64,000 bases of DNA, taken from the NCBI RefSeq assembly GCF_900607235.1, contig NZ_LR027848.1, positions 62,001-126,000 on the forward strand. The letters are read 5' to 3'. Origin of the DNA: Olivibacter jilunii (GTDB lineage Bacteria; Bacteroidota; Bacteroidia; Sphingobacteriales; Sphingobacteriaceae). The notes under the pieces are model-generated. The model made no database searches, was not told the DNA's origin, and was given only the letters and a program-made list of their open reading frames with translations. A program made the translations under genes and the position numbers. Shown here in pieces: positions 10,224 to 19,561 of the stretch (within the stretch, counting starts at the first letter, position 1; each line of letters begins with the position of its first letter).

Positions 10224-11132
10224 TTAACTAAAGTGCTGGCCTTTTACTTCAGTTAGTGGCAGCAAAAATCCATCCCAAATTGCTTTCCACAACATTTTCC
10301 GTTGTTTATTTTGATAATGTTTAAATAAGCGCAAAAAGTCAATACCGGCTTTCATTATTGCTTTTAGTTTACGTACTCCCTCCATGTGTTTACGGATGAA
10401 AAAAATACGATTTCTGTTTATATAGTAGACAAAAAAAGGTGAACGCTGTCCACCCGTCAGCGAGCTCTCTTTATGTAAAATCACTAAACTAGGCATATAA
10501 TAGATTTTATAACCTAATTGTGTCGCTCTAAATATTAGATCGGTATCTTCGTAATAAGCAAAATAACGTTCGTCCATTGGCCCCACTTTTTCCAAGACTT
10601 CTCTTGCCAATAACATAAAAGTTGTAGGCCCATAGTTTACATAATGAGCTTGATCATATTGCCCTCGGTCTTCTTCGCCGGCACCGATATGCACCGTTAC
10701 GGCCGTAGCAGTATTTAAATGGGCCCCTGCCATGCAGATTTTCCGGCTGTCATAAAAGAGCATTTTGGGGATTATAATCGACTCTTGATCAGCCCTTGCT
10801 TTTTGAACCAAATGCTGCAGTAAGTTAGGTGATACAAGCTCAATATCATTGTTTAATAGGAGTATATGGCTATAATGCTTTTGTAAAGCAAGTTCGATAC
10901 CCTGGTTATTACCTTTGGCAGCCCCGTAATTGGCGGGATTTTTTATATGGGTATAAGCAGGAACGGGATAAGCAGCTAGTAATGTTTGCAATAATTGGTC
11001 ACTTGTAGCACTGGGAGAATTGTCGATCAAATAGAGATGATATTGCTTAAAACTTTGCAGCGAAAGCGTCTTAAAAAAACCTGTTAATACGGCATCACTC
11101 TTATACAAGACAGTTACAAGCGCAATCTCCAT
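10224..11132 (-). CDS. Glycosyltransferase family 2
   Basis: Cytoplasmic GT-A transferase that likely adds one sugar of the capsule repeat unit. The 302-residue protein starts directly in the first beta-strand (MEIALVTVLYKSDAVL). It has the nucleotide-binding aspartate in LYLIDNSPS, the NPANYGAAKGNNQGI block typical of rhamnosyltransferase-like GT2 proteins, and the metal-binding motif LLNNDIE. A late aromatic acidic motif, AYYEDTDLIFRATQLGY, matches the conserved ED of the family. It lies 5 bp after the kinase-less Wzz gene. Donor and acceptor sugars cannot be read from the sequence. Confidence 0.92.
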   Translation of the reverse strand: MEIALVTVLYKSDAVLTGFFKTLSLQSFKQYHLYLIDNSPSATSDQLLQTLLAAYPVPAYTHIKNPANYGAAKGNNQGIELALQKHYSHILLLNNDIELVSPNLLQHLVQKARADQESIIIPKMLFYDSRKICMAGAHLNTATAVTVHIGAGEEDRGQYDQAHYVNYGPTTFMLLAREVLEKVGPMDERYFAYYEDTDLIFRATQLGYKIYYMPSLVILHKESSLTGGQRSPFFVYYINRNRIFFIRKHMEGVRKLKAIMKAGIDFLRLFKHYQNKQRKMLWKAIWDGFLLPLTEVKGQHFS

Positions 11133-11137
11133 AGCTT

Positions 11138-12208
11138 TTAATGGATTGATTTTAGCAAAACGCGCGCAATAAGCGCACTAGCCGTTAAAAATACCAAAAG
11201 AAAAGCGCCAATAAGGGCTCCTTTTATAGGCCCCATGACATCGCTCTCAAGGGGTAAAATAGGCCGATCAATAATCTGTAATATGGGCATCTCTTTTCGC
11301 AAACTAATTTTGGCGAGCTCCTGGTTTTTAACTAGCTCTTCTAAAATCGCTGAATTCGCTTGCACATCTACCCGCCGTCGTTGGGAGGAAACACCTAATT
11401 GCTGTAAAGCTCTGTTTGGATTAGGGTTGGCATCTGTAGCAGCTGCTACCCCTCCAATAGCCGCATATAGTTCTTTTCGCACAGAATCTACTTGATGCGT
11501 GAGAATATTAAGGTTATCCTGTTCTTTTTTTGTTTTAGTTTCTACATAAAAGTTCATGACCCGATGAATGAGCTGTTCAGTAAATGTTTTCGCAAAAAGC
11601 TCATCTGTGCTTTTGGTGCTCACTTGAATAATATTCAATTTTTTATCGGGCTTTACCACCGTTAAGCTTTTCTTAACGATATGCCTGTACAATACTTGGA
11701 TTAAGCTATCTTGAAGTGGATTTCCTGACGGCAAAGCCGTAGCAGCAAAAGAGAAATCTTTTAGCTGGGATTCTTCGTCCCAGTCAGCACGAAAGCCACT
11801 TGCCATAGCGTATCGATTGGCCAAAACTACTTGTTCTCCTTCTAAGTCGACTTTGCTTAATAGCGTCTGCGTGATCATTCGTTGAGAACGAATAAATTCT
11901 AAAATATTATCGCCTTGAAATAGACTGCTACTTTCCCCAACGCCTCCTAAATCAATCCCAAATTGCGATGCGATGCCAGCGTAAGCGCTGAGGCCTCCTC
12001 CTCCTCCTCCTTGCTCGGCCAGGACGAAACTGAGGGATGCTTTATATTGGTTTTTTTTAAAAAGAGCATAGCAAATGCCGATGACGCTTCCGATTATTAA
12101 AGCACCAACTAATAGAAGCCATTTATTCTTTACATAGGCAGCTACCTCTTTACCTTTATGTACCAGCTCATGCAAGGTTAGCTGATTATCTTGGTTTGTT
12201 TGGTTCAT
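11138..12208 (-). CDS. Wzz/GumC-type chain-length determinant lacking a kinase domain
   Basis: Polysaccharide co-polymerase of 356 residues with two membrane segments: LLLVGALIIGSVIGICYALF near residue 33 and a C-terminal GALIGAFLLVFLTASALIARV. The periplasmic part between them includes a heptad-rich stretch before a block of small residues. It has no Walker motifs, unlike the fused Wzc at 3365-5737, so the operon encodes two chain-length proteins. An odd run of six glycines (EQGGGGGGLSAYAG, about residue 70) is encoded by a triplet repeat at 11996-12011. It might regulate a different step, such as O-antigen-like chain length. That is inference. Confidence 0.88.
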   Translation of the reverse strand: MNQTNQDNQLTLHELVHKGKEVAAYVKNKWLLLVGALIIGSVIGICYALFKKNQYKASLSFVLAEQGGGGGGLSAYAGIASQFGIDLGGVGESSSLFQGDNILEFIRSQRMITQTLLSKVDLEGEQVVLANRYAMASGFRADWDEESQLKDFSFAATALPSGNPLQDSLIQVLYRHIVKKSLTVVKPDKKLNIIQVSTKSTDELFAKTFTEQLIHRVMNFYVETKTKKEQDNLNILTHQVDSVRKELYAAIGGVAAATDANPNPNRALQQLGVSSQRRRVDVQANSAILEELVKNQELAKISLRKEMPILQIIDRPILPLESDVMGPIKGALIGAFLLVFLTASALIARVLLKSIH

Positions 12209-12286
12209 TCGCTATTTTCTATGATGATATATTATACTATTAGTAATCATCGACTAGTCAATTATTCCCTGCGAAGATAACGCTTT

Positions 12287-13102
12287 TTACTTTTTTCCTG
12301 TTAATTTCTTCAAGGTGTCTTGATTGATCTGCTTCCGTTCTCGATCAAATAGCCAGCCCCATTTGTTGAAATATTGAATAGCCGACTTCATATGCATGCG
12401 AAGAACCTTGCTATTATGATACGATTCTTTTTGATAGCCGTGGCTGATGGATACATGGGGATAAAAGACGGTACGAGCAATATGCCCAATACGCCGTACC
12501 AGATCTACATCTTCCAGGTAGAGAAAAAAACGAGTATCAAAACCACCTAAGGTTTGCAACACGTTATTACGAACAAACATAAAGCAGCCGGATAGACATG
12601 GTATATCGGCGATTTGATCGTATTGAAAAAATGATAATTCGTATTGTTCGTTCAACTGCCTTGCCCAGCGTCGGTTTGGTGCGAAACGACGACCAAATAA
12701 GTTAAAGGGTGTAGGCAATAACTTACACAGTCGCTGCAATTGTCCATTCTTGTATAGAACTTTTGGCATCACGAGGCCTATATCCGGATGTTGATCCATA
12801 AATGCCGTCAAGTGTTCTATCACACCTTCATGAAAAGCGATATCCGGATTTACAATTATATGATAGTCCGACGTCACACAACGTTGTATGGCCAAATTAT
12901 GTGCTGCGCCGAAACCGATGTTTTCGGCGTTGGAGATATACTCGATCCGTTCGTTATTAGCTAAGCTTCGAAAATTATCCTCCGTTGAATTATCCACTAA
13001 ATATACCTTATTGATCAAGGGGGAGGAAAGGCAGCTCCGCACAGCTTCTTGAACCTCTAAAGGATCATTATGATAGAGAACGATGGATGCCGTAATTGTC
13101 AT
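12287..13102 (-). CDS. Glycosyltransferase family 2, rhamnosyltransferase-like
   Basis: GT-A fold transferase of 271 residues. It shows ITASIVLYHNDPLEV at the N-terminus, VYLVDNSTEDN (donor-binding Asp), NAENIGFGAAHNLAI, the metal motif IIVNPDIAF, the CLSGCFMFVRN segment, and the acidic motif FFLYLEDVDLVRRI. These are the WbbL-like rhamnosyltransferase features. It follows the acetyltransferase gene by 20 bp. A 78-bp gap with no evident hairpin separates it from the Wzz gene downstream. The donor sugar is not provable from sequence. Confidence 0.92.
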   Translation of the reverse strand: MTITASIVLYHNDPLEVQEAVRSCLSSPLINKVYLVDNSTEDNFRSLANNERIEYISNAENIGFGAAHNLAIQRCVTSDYHIIVNPDIAFHEGVIEHLTAFMDQHPDIGLVMPKVLYKNGQLQRLCKLLPTPFNLFGRRFAPNRRWARQLNEQYELSFFQYDQIADIPCLSGCFMFVRNNVLQTLGGFDTRFFLYLEDVDLVRRIGHIARTVFYPHVSISHGYQKESYHNSKVLRMHMKSAIQYFNKWGWLFDRERKQINQDTLKKLTGKK

Positions 13103-13122
13103 GTTGTATTATCAGATGCACT

Positions 13123-13713
13123 TTAGGCCAGCTCCCACCGACCGGATTCTAAATTGAATTTTTTATATAATCGAGCGGGGTTGCCCATCAGCAGCGAATA
13201 GGAAGGAAAGGATTTTGTGACCACCGAGCCTGCTCCAACAACGCAACCCTCGCCTAAAGTTACCCCCGGCAAAATAACCACATTTTCACCTAGCCAACAA
13301 CGATTACCTATATGCACAGGTCTGGACCGTAAGGGCCGGTCGATCGGCGCAGCCATCATTTCGTGGCTATCGCATTGATTATCGAACGAGCCGTGATTAT
13401 GATCAGTAATAAATACTTTACTGGCAATGAGTACCTCGTCACCAATTGAAACCTGCTCCACGGCACCGATATGAACATAATCATTTAATTGAACCCGTTT
13501 ACCAAACTGAATACAGGTATCTATTTTTTGAATAGGTAAAGCCTCTAACCTGCACCCAACGCCTGTGGTAAGACCTTCACCTAGATGGATGTGACGAGCG
13601 TTACGAATCTCAAATGGAAACCGTATGATACGAGCTTTCGGATAAAATAGCTTTGTACGAATCAAATGTATTAGCAGCTTGATGCTGCCTCCAAAACCAT
13701 ATTTTTTCAGCAT
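13123..13713 (-). CDS. Hexapeptide-repeat acyltransferase (WcaF/Maa-like)
   Basis: Left-handed beta-helix O-acetyltransferase of 196 residues, likely decorating the capsule sugar from acetyl-CoA. The hexapeptide pattern runs through IQFGKRVQLNDYVHIG, SIGDEVLIASKVFITDHNHG (with the usual catalytic histidine region), NRCWLGENVVILPGVTLGEG and VVGAGSVVTKSFPSYSLLMG, closing with NPARLYKKF. The gene starts 1 bp before the GT2 stop and sits among glycosyltransferases, so a sugar substrate is more likely than an amino acid or antibiotic. Confidence 0.92.
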   Translation of the reverse strand: MLKKYGFGGSIKLLIHLIRTKLFYPKARIIRFPFEIRNARHIHLGEGLTTGVGCRLEALPIQKIDTCIQFGKRVQLNDYVHIGAVEQVSIGDEVLIASKVFITDHNHGSFDNQCDSHEMMAAPIDRPLRSRPVHIGNRCWLGENVVILPGVTLGEGCVVGAGSVVTKSFPSYSLLMGNPARLYKKFNLESGRWELA

Positions 13714-13714
13714 A

Positions 13715-14560
13715 TTATCTTCTTAACTTGACAATGGCCAATCGACGAATATACTTGATTAAGGAATAAAATACCAAAAATACATATTCTAAAAAGCCGA
13801 CAACACCGAGCTGATAACCTAATCGCATATTCTTAAGCTCGCCCTTTTCCATTTCCTTTAAATTGGAGGATAAACCGGAAAAACCAAAATTGGGTTTCCC
13901 GTCTCCGGTAATCACTAAACTTTCGTTTAATAAAACACAATGATGCTCGTTACACACACGAATCCAAAAATTCCCTTCTTCTGCATAGCGCTGTTGTTCG
14001 TCAAAGTAACCGGTTTTGTCCAGTACCTCACGCTTAAAAATCACGGTAGGGGTAACGAAAAAGGTTTTGTATAATAGTAAATGTGCTGAAATAGGCGTTA
14101 GATGTTGAAACTTTTTAAACAACCATCTTTTCCAATACTCGCCATTCCGATTGGTACCTAAAAAGTCGATCGCCGGGTTGGCACGCAGAATACCTATTTG
14201 TCTTTCTAATTTAGTCGGCAACCATTCATCATCGGCATCTAATAACGCGATGAAGAGGCCCTTTGCTTGACGCATACCTACGTTTCGTGCACAAGAAACA
14301 CCACGGTTCGGTTGGTTGATCAACTTAAAGGTAATATAATCTGTATTTTGTGCTGCGATAAAACGCTGAACTTCATCTATTGATCGGTCACGGCTTCCAT
14401 CGTTCACGATGATTACCTCCAGCGGTCGGTACTGCTGATTGACAACGGACGTTAGCGTTTTTTGAATACTCTGCTCTGCCTGATACATCGGAATAACCAC
14501 GCTAACCAATGGCATTGTTGCTGTCGCATTTAGATGCGTTTCTCCCTGATTTGTTAACAT
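13715..14560 (-). CDS. Glycosyltransferase family 2
   Basis: GT-A transferase of 281 residues with MPLVSVVIPMYQAEQSIQKT, VIIVNDGSRDRS, NQPNRGVSCARNVGMRQ and the metal motif LLDADDEWLP, all classic GT2 signatures. The annotated ATG (14558-14560) overlaps the upstream stop by 7 bp, which favours translational coupling. An internal Met (ATG ending 14515) directly before the first beta-strand is an alternative start. A hydrophobic C-terminal stretch (LEYVFLVFYSLIKYIRRL) suggests membrane association. It acts in capsule repeat assembly; its specificity is unknown. Confidence 0.92.
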   Translation of the reverse strand: MLTNQGETHLNATATMPLVSVVIPMYQAEQSIQKTLTSVVNQQYRPLEVIIVNDGSRDRSIDEVQRFIAAQNTDYITFKLINQPNRGVSCARNVGMRQAKGLFIALLDADDEWLPTKLERQIGILRANPAIDFLGTNRNGEYWKRWLFKKFQHLTPISAHLLLYKTFFVTPTVIFKREVLDKTGYFDEQQRYAEEGNFWIRVCNEHHCVLLNESLVITGDGKPNFGFSGLSSNLKEMEKGELKNMRLGYQLGVVGFLEYVFLVFYSLIKYIRRLAIVKLRR

Positions 14561-15735
14561 AGAACTCGTTTTAGTTGTATTCTTAGCTCTTCTGCCACAT
14601 TTGCCACGCCGAAATGTTCCTGTAGCATTTTAAATGCTACTTCCCTGTCTGTTTGGGATGGTGTTTTTAAATGTATAATGGAGCGAATGTATTGTTCCAT
14701 CTCTTCTAAGGTATCAAATAACACTCCGGGAGGTTGCGCAACAATGGCAAAGATTTCGGAAAAGGATGGATTGCGTAATCCTAAAATGGTTTTATGAGCG
14801 GCAATAGCGTCCATAAGTGCACCGCTACCGGTTAATTCGTAACTATCCGTCCCATAACAAAACAGGGCATAATCAGCAGAGGCTAACGCCTCTTGGTATT
14901 CGGCAAGTGGCAACATTTCGCCTTTCTTGGGATAAACAACGTAAGAATTAACATAGGGAGCCATTTCGGGCAAAAGGTGCCCGACTACTTGAAAAATAAG
15001 CTTACGCTGCGCTATTTCTTCTTTAAACTGTTTAGCCAGCTCAAAAAAGTGTTGAGACCCTTTGGATAAACGCGCGACACCCAAGTGAACAAAGGTGACT
15101 ACATTTGCTGATTTTTGCCTAGCTACCGGCTGCGGAAAAAGATAAGGATGCGGTATATAAAGTAAATGTGCAGGAGGTATCAACTGCTTTTCTTGAAGAT
15201 AGCTTCGCGCCCGCCTCTCCAATACGATATAATATAAACCGCTCCGCTTCCTGCTAAAAGCATTTCGAAGCAGCCATGCGTATAAACGGTCAACAGCTTT
15301 ATTTTGCGCTGAACTTTTTAGCAATTCCAATCCATGTAGTTGTACAATAATATTGCATTTTTTAAAGAAAAAGACACGGTAGCAACTCAGTAACCACTGA
15401 GCTGGTGGCGATAAAAAAGCAAAATAAACCAAATCTACAGCATCGCTGTGTGCCTGTATTAAAAGTTTTGTTAAAATCCAACACTCTGCCGCATGCTTGT
15501 AAAACCATCGAATTTTATTAGCTGTCTGCAGAGCCGGCACGTTTAAGGGTTTATGGGTAATTTGAGCACTCAATGGGCTCTGTTCTTTTAACGCTAGCAA
15601 ATGATCCGGAGAGCACCATAGTGTAACAGCAGCCTCTGGATAGACGCATTGAAGCACCTGAAGCATGGCCGCATTGAAAGGCGCATGTTGATTACCCCGC
15701 ATAAAAGGCTCGATATAGAACAATTGCTTACTCAC
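14554..15735 (-). CDS. Glycosyltransferase (GT4-like, GT-B fold)
   Basis: Predicted capsule glycosyltransferase. The frame is open from an ATG at 15786, but that start would overlap the polymerase gene by 59 bp. A GTG at 15733-15735 gives an 8-bp overlap and a natural GT N-terminus (SKQLFYIEPFMRGNQHAP), so I chose it (393 residues). The C-terminal domain shows VTFVHLGVARLSKGSQHF and a late acidic/glycine region (YELTGSGALMDAIAAHKTIL) resembling the donor-binding site of GT-B enzymes, though it is more divergent than the GT4 at 16834-18036. Its stop overlaps the next GT2 start. Confidence 0.82.
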   Translation of the reverse strand: MSKQLFYIEPFMRGNQHAPFNAAMLQVLQCVYPEAAVTLWCSPDHLLALKEQSPLSAQITHKPLNVPALQTANKIRWFYKHAAECWILTKLLIQAHSDAVDLVYFAFLSPPAQWLLSCYRVFFFKKCNIIVQLHGLELLKSSAQNKAVDRLYAWLLRNAFSRKRSGLYYIVLERRARSYLQEKQLIPPAHLLYIPHPYLFPQPVARQKSANVVTFVHLGVARLSKGSQHFFELAKQFKEEIAQRKLIFQVVGHLLPEMAPYVNSYVVYPKKGEMLPLAEYQEALASADYALFCYGTDSYELTGSGALMDAIAAHKTILGLRNPSFSEIFAIVAQPPGVLFDTLEEMEQYIRSIIHLKTPSQTDREVAFKMLQEHFGVANVAEELRIQLKRVLC

Positions 15736-16837
15736 GAATAATATCTGTTGGTGCAAAAATCGTTTCAAAAGGTACGTACAAATCATAGTACACAGAAATC
15801 AAGTTATAGAGTCGGAAAGCTCCAAACAACAATAACACTAAAAAAGTAACCAAACGTAAACCTTTATCTTTTAAATAAAAGACCAAATAGGCTAATACAA
15901 AAATTTCGAATAATAAAAAGCCGGTCGATAAGCGTGCCATAACGGGTAAGCTTACCATAAACAGAAAGTAAATTATATTACCAAATACAAGCAGGTTAAG
16001 ATATCCGGTGTATTTTGCCCGATCTATTTGCGCAACATGCGGTTGAAAAGCGATAAATAGGGGTAAAAAAATGGCCCGTTTGGCGACACCAATGGCAAAG
16101 GCTACATAGAGATTGCCAGACATATCAAGTGTCTCTTCGTTGTAAAACAATAATTTCTCACCTACTCGGGAATCGACCCCGGCCAAGTGCATGGCTAGAC
16201 GCGCCAGTAGACCGCCAATATCTACAAAACCTAAAATAAGCGATACTGATAACGAAATATAAATTAATTGCGGCGAAAAACGCATTGGATAAATCCAATA
16301 GGCAAAAATAAAAAATACCGCGGTGACATGTATGAGGGAAGCGATGGTAATGATGAAGACAAACGGGATGAAACGCCGCTTGATAATGGAAGGAATAGAC
16401 CAAAGCGTAATGGAAATGGCTAGATATTGCCTTACAGCGAAGATATCGGCCATATAATAACAGAAATACAAAAAAAGACTCAGCAGCATGATGTTTTCAT
16501 GCTTATAAATGAACCGCGCCTTTAAACCAATTGTTAAGATCGCAATGAGTGTTAGCAGTATGGAGTAATTATCCGTAAATACTTTTACTATATAGTTTAA
16601 ATAGGTAAAGCCTCTCTCCATCATATTGGTTTCGGGCTTTTCAACATAGCTTTCTACTTTACTGAAATAATCGGTATATGAATACCAGTCGGTACCGACA
16701 TTCCAACGTATCGAACTGATAAAAATAAGAACCAACACGAAAAACCAGAACAGGATATGCTTGATTTTCTCTGCATTTTTAATAAGATCTAAAAGTGCAA
16801 AGGTACCGAGAACCATATATAGGATAATGTAAATCAA
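15728..16837 (-). CDS. EpsG/Wzy-type polysaccharide polymerase
   Basis: Integral membrane protein of 369 residues with about ten hydrophobic segments from the N-terminus (IYIILYMVLGTFALLDLI) to VTFLVLLLFGAFRLYNLI. The early motif SSIRWNVGTDWYSYTDYF matches the EpsG family (R-x-x-VGTD-x-x-Y). It would polymerise lipid-linked repeat units at the periplasmic face after Wzx export. It starts with a 4-bp overlap with the upstream GT4 gene and overlaps the downstream GT start. As usual for Wzy proteins, sequence says nothing about the linkage made. Confidence 0.9.
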   Translation of the reverse strand: MIYIILYMVLGTFALLDLIKNAEKIKHILFWFFVLVLIFISSIRWNVGTDWYSYTDYFSKVESYVEKPETNMMERGFTYLNYIVKVFTDNYSILLTLIAILTIGLKARFIYKHENIMLLSLFLYFCYYMADIFAVRQYLAISITLWSIPSIIKRRFIPFVFIITIASLIHVTAVFFIFAYWIYPMRFSPQLIYISLSVSLILGFVDIGGLLARLAMHLAGVDSRVGEKLLFYNEETLDMSGNLYVAFAIGVAKRAIFLPLFIAFQPHVAQIDRAKYTGYLNLLVFGNIIYFLFMVSLPVMARLSTGFLLFEIFVLAYLVFYLKDKGLRLVTFLVLLLFGAFRLYNLISVYYDLYVPFETIFAPTDIIRE

Positions 16838-18036
16838 AGCCTGGTGGTGTTGATGGTTTGTTTAACAGGAACAAAATCCGCTAAAACACGGGCAGCTGTC
16901 ACCTTATTGTTTCTCATTTGATCGTTAAGTGCGCTCCGTGCCGCCGCAAGTGCACTGATATGGTTCGCGATTTCCTGTGGATAGGCAATGATTCTTCGTT
17001 TAAATTCGGCCATATCGTTTACAACAAAATAGTCGGCCACACCCTTGTACCCCTGTGCACTTGATTGATGTACAAGTAGAGGTATCCCCTTTTGAATGGC
17101 CTCCATCACTTTAATCTTAACGCCACCTCCTAACGAAACCGGTACTACCATCAGATCGCATTGCTTAATATAAACGTCTATATCTTCAACAGCTCCCGTT
17201 ATATGAATATTGGCCGATTGCAGCTGTTGGATCTCTATTACGGGATTTTTCCCGACGATATAAAAATGATAGCTTGGGTCTTGCTCGATTAACGGGTGGA
17301 ATACGTCTTTTACAAAGTGCAAAACACCTTGGATATTGGGGTACCAATCCATCATACCGATAAAAAGGAGATGGCTACACTGTTGTTTATAGTGATCTTT
17401 TACAGGCTTCAGCGGTAGCGCGGGGGATAATAGATAACTCTGCTGATCATTATTTCGAATCTTATTAAATAATTGCTGATCATATTCGGAAATTGCAATA
17501 AGCCCATCGGCTTCCCGTACTACACGGTGCTCTACTGCCCGATAGCGGAAATTGGCCAAACGATATAGCTTTCTTTTGAGCGGATGGGCGATACGGAATT
17601 GTATATACTCGAGATGATTCTCATATTCATAATTATGTTGATTGAGCACAATGTTAATTGTTGGACGGAGCCGGCGGATAGCCGGAAGAAGATAAGCCGA
17701 GTAAAGTTCTAATATAACGATCGCATAATCATTTTGCTGCAATTTTTTAATAACAGCGCGACGCAATGCCGGAGATTCACGAAAAATATTGTGCCCTCGT
17801 TGTAAGAGTCTAATCCGTTCGCGGGTAGGATGAATAGGCTCTACCTGCACCTCCTCGATACTGCACGGCAGCTTACTAAGCAACTCTTGGCCGTAAGCGG
17901 TGCGAGGCCCCTGAAGGGTAAGGACATCCGTGGGTACTTGCGAAGCAAAGGTTAATACATTGTTCATCGCATACATAGATGCACCATCGCCCGTAATATC
18001 GATACGTAGAGCTATATATAATAGTTTTGCTGCCAT
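16834..18036 (-). CDS. Glycosyltransferase family 4
   Basis: GT-B transferase of 400 residues. The N-terminal domain shows RIDITGDGASMYAMNNVL, VLNQHNYEYENHLEY (an acceptor-side motif seen in capsule GT4s) and GLIAISEYDQQLF. The donor domain has LLFIGMMDWYPNIQGVLHF and the E-x7-E region PVSLGGGVKIKVMEAIQKG. It lies 22 bp after the flippase gene and overlaps the polymerase gene by 4 bp, so the three are translated as a block. Linkage and donor are unknown. Confidence 0.93.
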   Translation of the reverse strand: MAAKLLYIALRIDITGDGASMYAMNNVLTFASQVPTDVLTLQGPRTAYGQELLSKLPCSIEEVQVEPIHPTRERIRLLQRGHNIFRESPALRRAVIKKLQQNDYAIVILELYSAYLLPAIRRLRPTINIVLNQHNYEYENHLEYIQFRIAHPLKRKLYRLANFRYRAVEHRVVREADGLIAISEYDQQLFNKIRNNDQQSYLLSPALPLKPVKDHYKQQCSHLLFIGMMDWYPNIQGVLHFVKDVFHPLIEQDPSYHFYIVGKNPVIEIQQLQSANIHITGAVEDIDVYIKQCDLMVVPVSLGGGVKIKVMEAIQKGIPLLVHQSSAQGYKGVADYFVVNDMAEFKRRIIAYPQEIANHISALAAARSALNDQMRNNKVTAARVLADFVPVKQTINTTRL

Positions 18037-18058
18037 TGCGTGCCCAAAAATACAATTA

Positions 18059-19519
18059 TTAACGTTTTAATGAATTCTTTGCTTTACCTAGTTTTGCCTG
18101 AAGCATTTCCAAGAGTGCTGATAAGTGAGGATTATGAAAGGCAAAGCATTGAATACCTGCATAAATCAATATGGTGGCAGATATAATTAGGACCAATTGC
18201 AACGGGACTGAGGAGATATTAACCACAATTAACCGACAAACTACAACAACAGGTAGCGATGCTAATAATGCTTGCCAGAGCAATTTCCATGCGGGCCGAA
18301 AATTTACTTTCCTCAAGGCATAAAAAATCAGTAAGGCTAAAACGGAAAACTCGGTAATGACAGACGAAAGGGCTGCACCTACCTGGCCTAAAAAAGGAAT
18401 GAGGCTAAAGTTGATGAGCAAACTGATAAGCATTCCTGTGATAGCGGCTTTGAAAAACAGCCGTTCATTATTAGTTGGATTTAGGATCTGCATGCCGAAG
18501 ACGTTACTTAAGCTGATAAACAGGATAGAAGGGGCCAAGATTTGCAGCGACCTAACCGCTTCTGTGAATTGCGAACCAGCATACAACTCGATGACCATAG
18601 GAGCCACTATGTATAAACCAATGCTGGCCGGTACACTCAACAATATGGTGTATCCAAATGATTTTTCCAGTAATAAGTTCGCGCTTTGTTCATTTGCTTC
18701 GTGGAATGCCTTGGAAAGCGGGGGAATCAAGACGGTGGAAAATGCAACGAAAATCATAACGACCAATTTAATAAGACGAGCAGATGTTGCATAATAACCA
18801 ACCTGCGCAGGTGTTGACAAAAAACCCAGCAAAGCGGTATCCAACACGGTATAAACACTGGTCACCAAACCTAGTGAAAAAATATATAACAAAGCCTTTC
18901 CGTGCTTTTTAAAGATATTTCGACTTCGACGAAGGTGAATAAAGCGTTTTGCATAAGTAATATTAAAAAGCACATTAATCAATACAGATATACAGGATAT
19001 CCCATAGTACCATACTTCATCACCCGGTTTATTTACCAATAAAAAGATAGCCAATATGGAGAAGGCACGTACCACCAAGGTTCTTTTCGTAATATAAGGA
19101 AACTCCTCCAAGCCTTGAAATAGCCACTCAATCGCCAAGCTCTGAAAAAACAATGCACCTGCGCCGAGGTAAAATAAGGGGCGATACACTTCAAAATGTG
19201 ACGAGGTGAAAAAGATGCCCACATACAGCGAAACAGCAAGTGCGGTGGTTGATAGATGGATAATCAGTAGTTCGCTAAAGACTTTTGATCGCTTTTCCGG
19301 GTTGCCTTTACTTTTAGCAATTTCTCTTACACCGTATATGGGAATGCCTAAAGCTGCTGCTAAAATAAAATATTGTGTAACACTGTCTACAAAACTTACG
19401 TTTCCAATACCGACAGGTCCTAAGACCCTCGAAATATAGGGAAAAGTGATCAGGGGAAATAAAATCTGACTGATAGATAAAAGAATATTATAAAATGCAT
19501 TCTTTTTAATGGTGCCCAT
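18059..19519 (-). CDS. wzx: Wzx-type O-unit/capsule flippase (MOP superfamily)
   Basis: Twelve or more membrane segments over 486 residues. It flips undecaprenyl-linked repeat units across the inner membrane and is the first gene of the capsule operon. The N-terminus MGTIKKNAFYNILLSISQILFPLITFPYI is typical of PST/Wzx proteins. The frame extends upstream to an ATG at 19573, but a promoter -7 box lies at 19528-19535, so transcription should begin at about 19520. I therefore chose the ATG at 19517-19519. This implies a leaderless or nearly leaderless mRNA. Confidence 0.92.
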   Translation of the reverse strand: MGTIKKNAFYNILLSISQILFPLITFPYISRVLGPVGIGNVSFVDSVTQYFILAAALGIPIYGVREIAKSKGNPEKRSKVFSELLIIHLSTTALAVSLYVGIFFTSSHFEVYRPLFYLGAGALFFQSLAIEWLFQGLEEFPYITKRTLVVRAFSILAIFLLVNKPGDEVWYYGISCISVLINVLFNITYAKRFIHLRRSRNIFKKHGKALLYIFSLGLVTSVYTVLDTALLGFLSTPAQVGYYATSARLIKLVVMIFVAFSTVLIPPLSKAFHEANEQSANLLLEKSFGYTILLSVPASIGLYIVAPMVIELYAGSQFTEAVRSLQILAPSILFISLSNVFGMQILNPTNNERLFFKAAITGMLISLLINFSLIPFLGQVGAALSSVITEFSVLALLIFYALRKVNFRPAWKLLWQALLASLPVVVVCRLIVVNISSVPLQLVLIISATILIYAGIQCFAFHNPHLSALLEMLQAKLGKAKNSLKR

Positions 19520-19527
19520 GGTAAGGA

Positions 19528-19561
19528 CAAACTTAGATAAATTGCTTTTATATACAACAAA
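19528..19561 (-). promoter_or_regulatory. Promoter of the capsule operon
   Basis: On the minus strand, TAAGTTTG (19535-19528) matches the Bacteroidota -7 box TAnnTTTG. A TTTG (19561-19558) lies 22 bp upstream as a -33 box. The box ends 8 bp before the wzx ATG. A 12-bp palindrome TAGCAATTGCTA (19568-19579) lies just upstream and may be an operator. Confidence 0.65.

Noticed and set aside
18357..18794. Plus-strand ORF of 145 residues inside wzx.
   Set aside because: Shadow of the flippase gene on the opposite strand. No family features.
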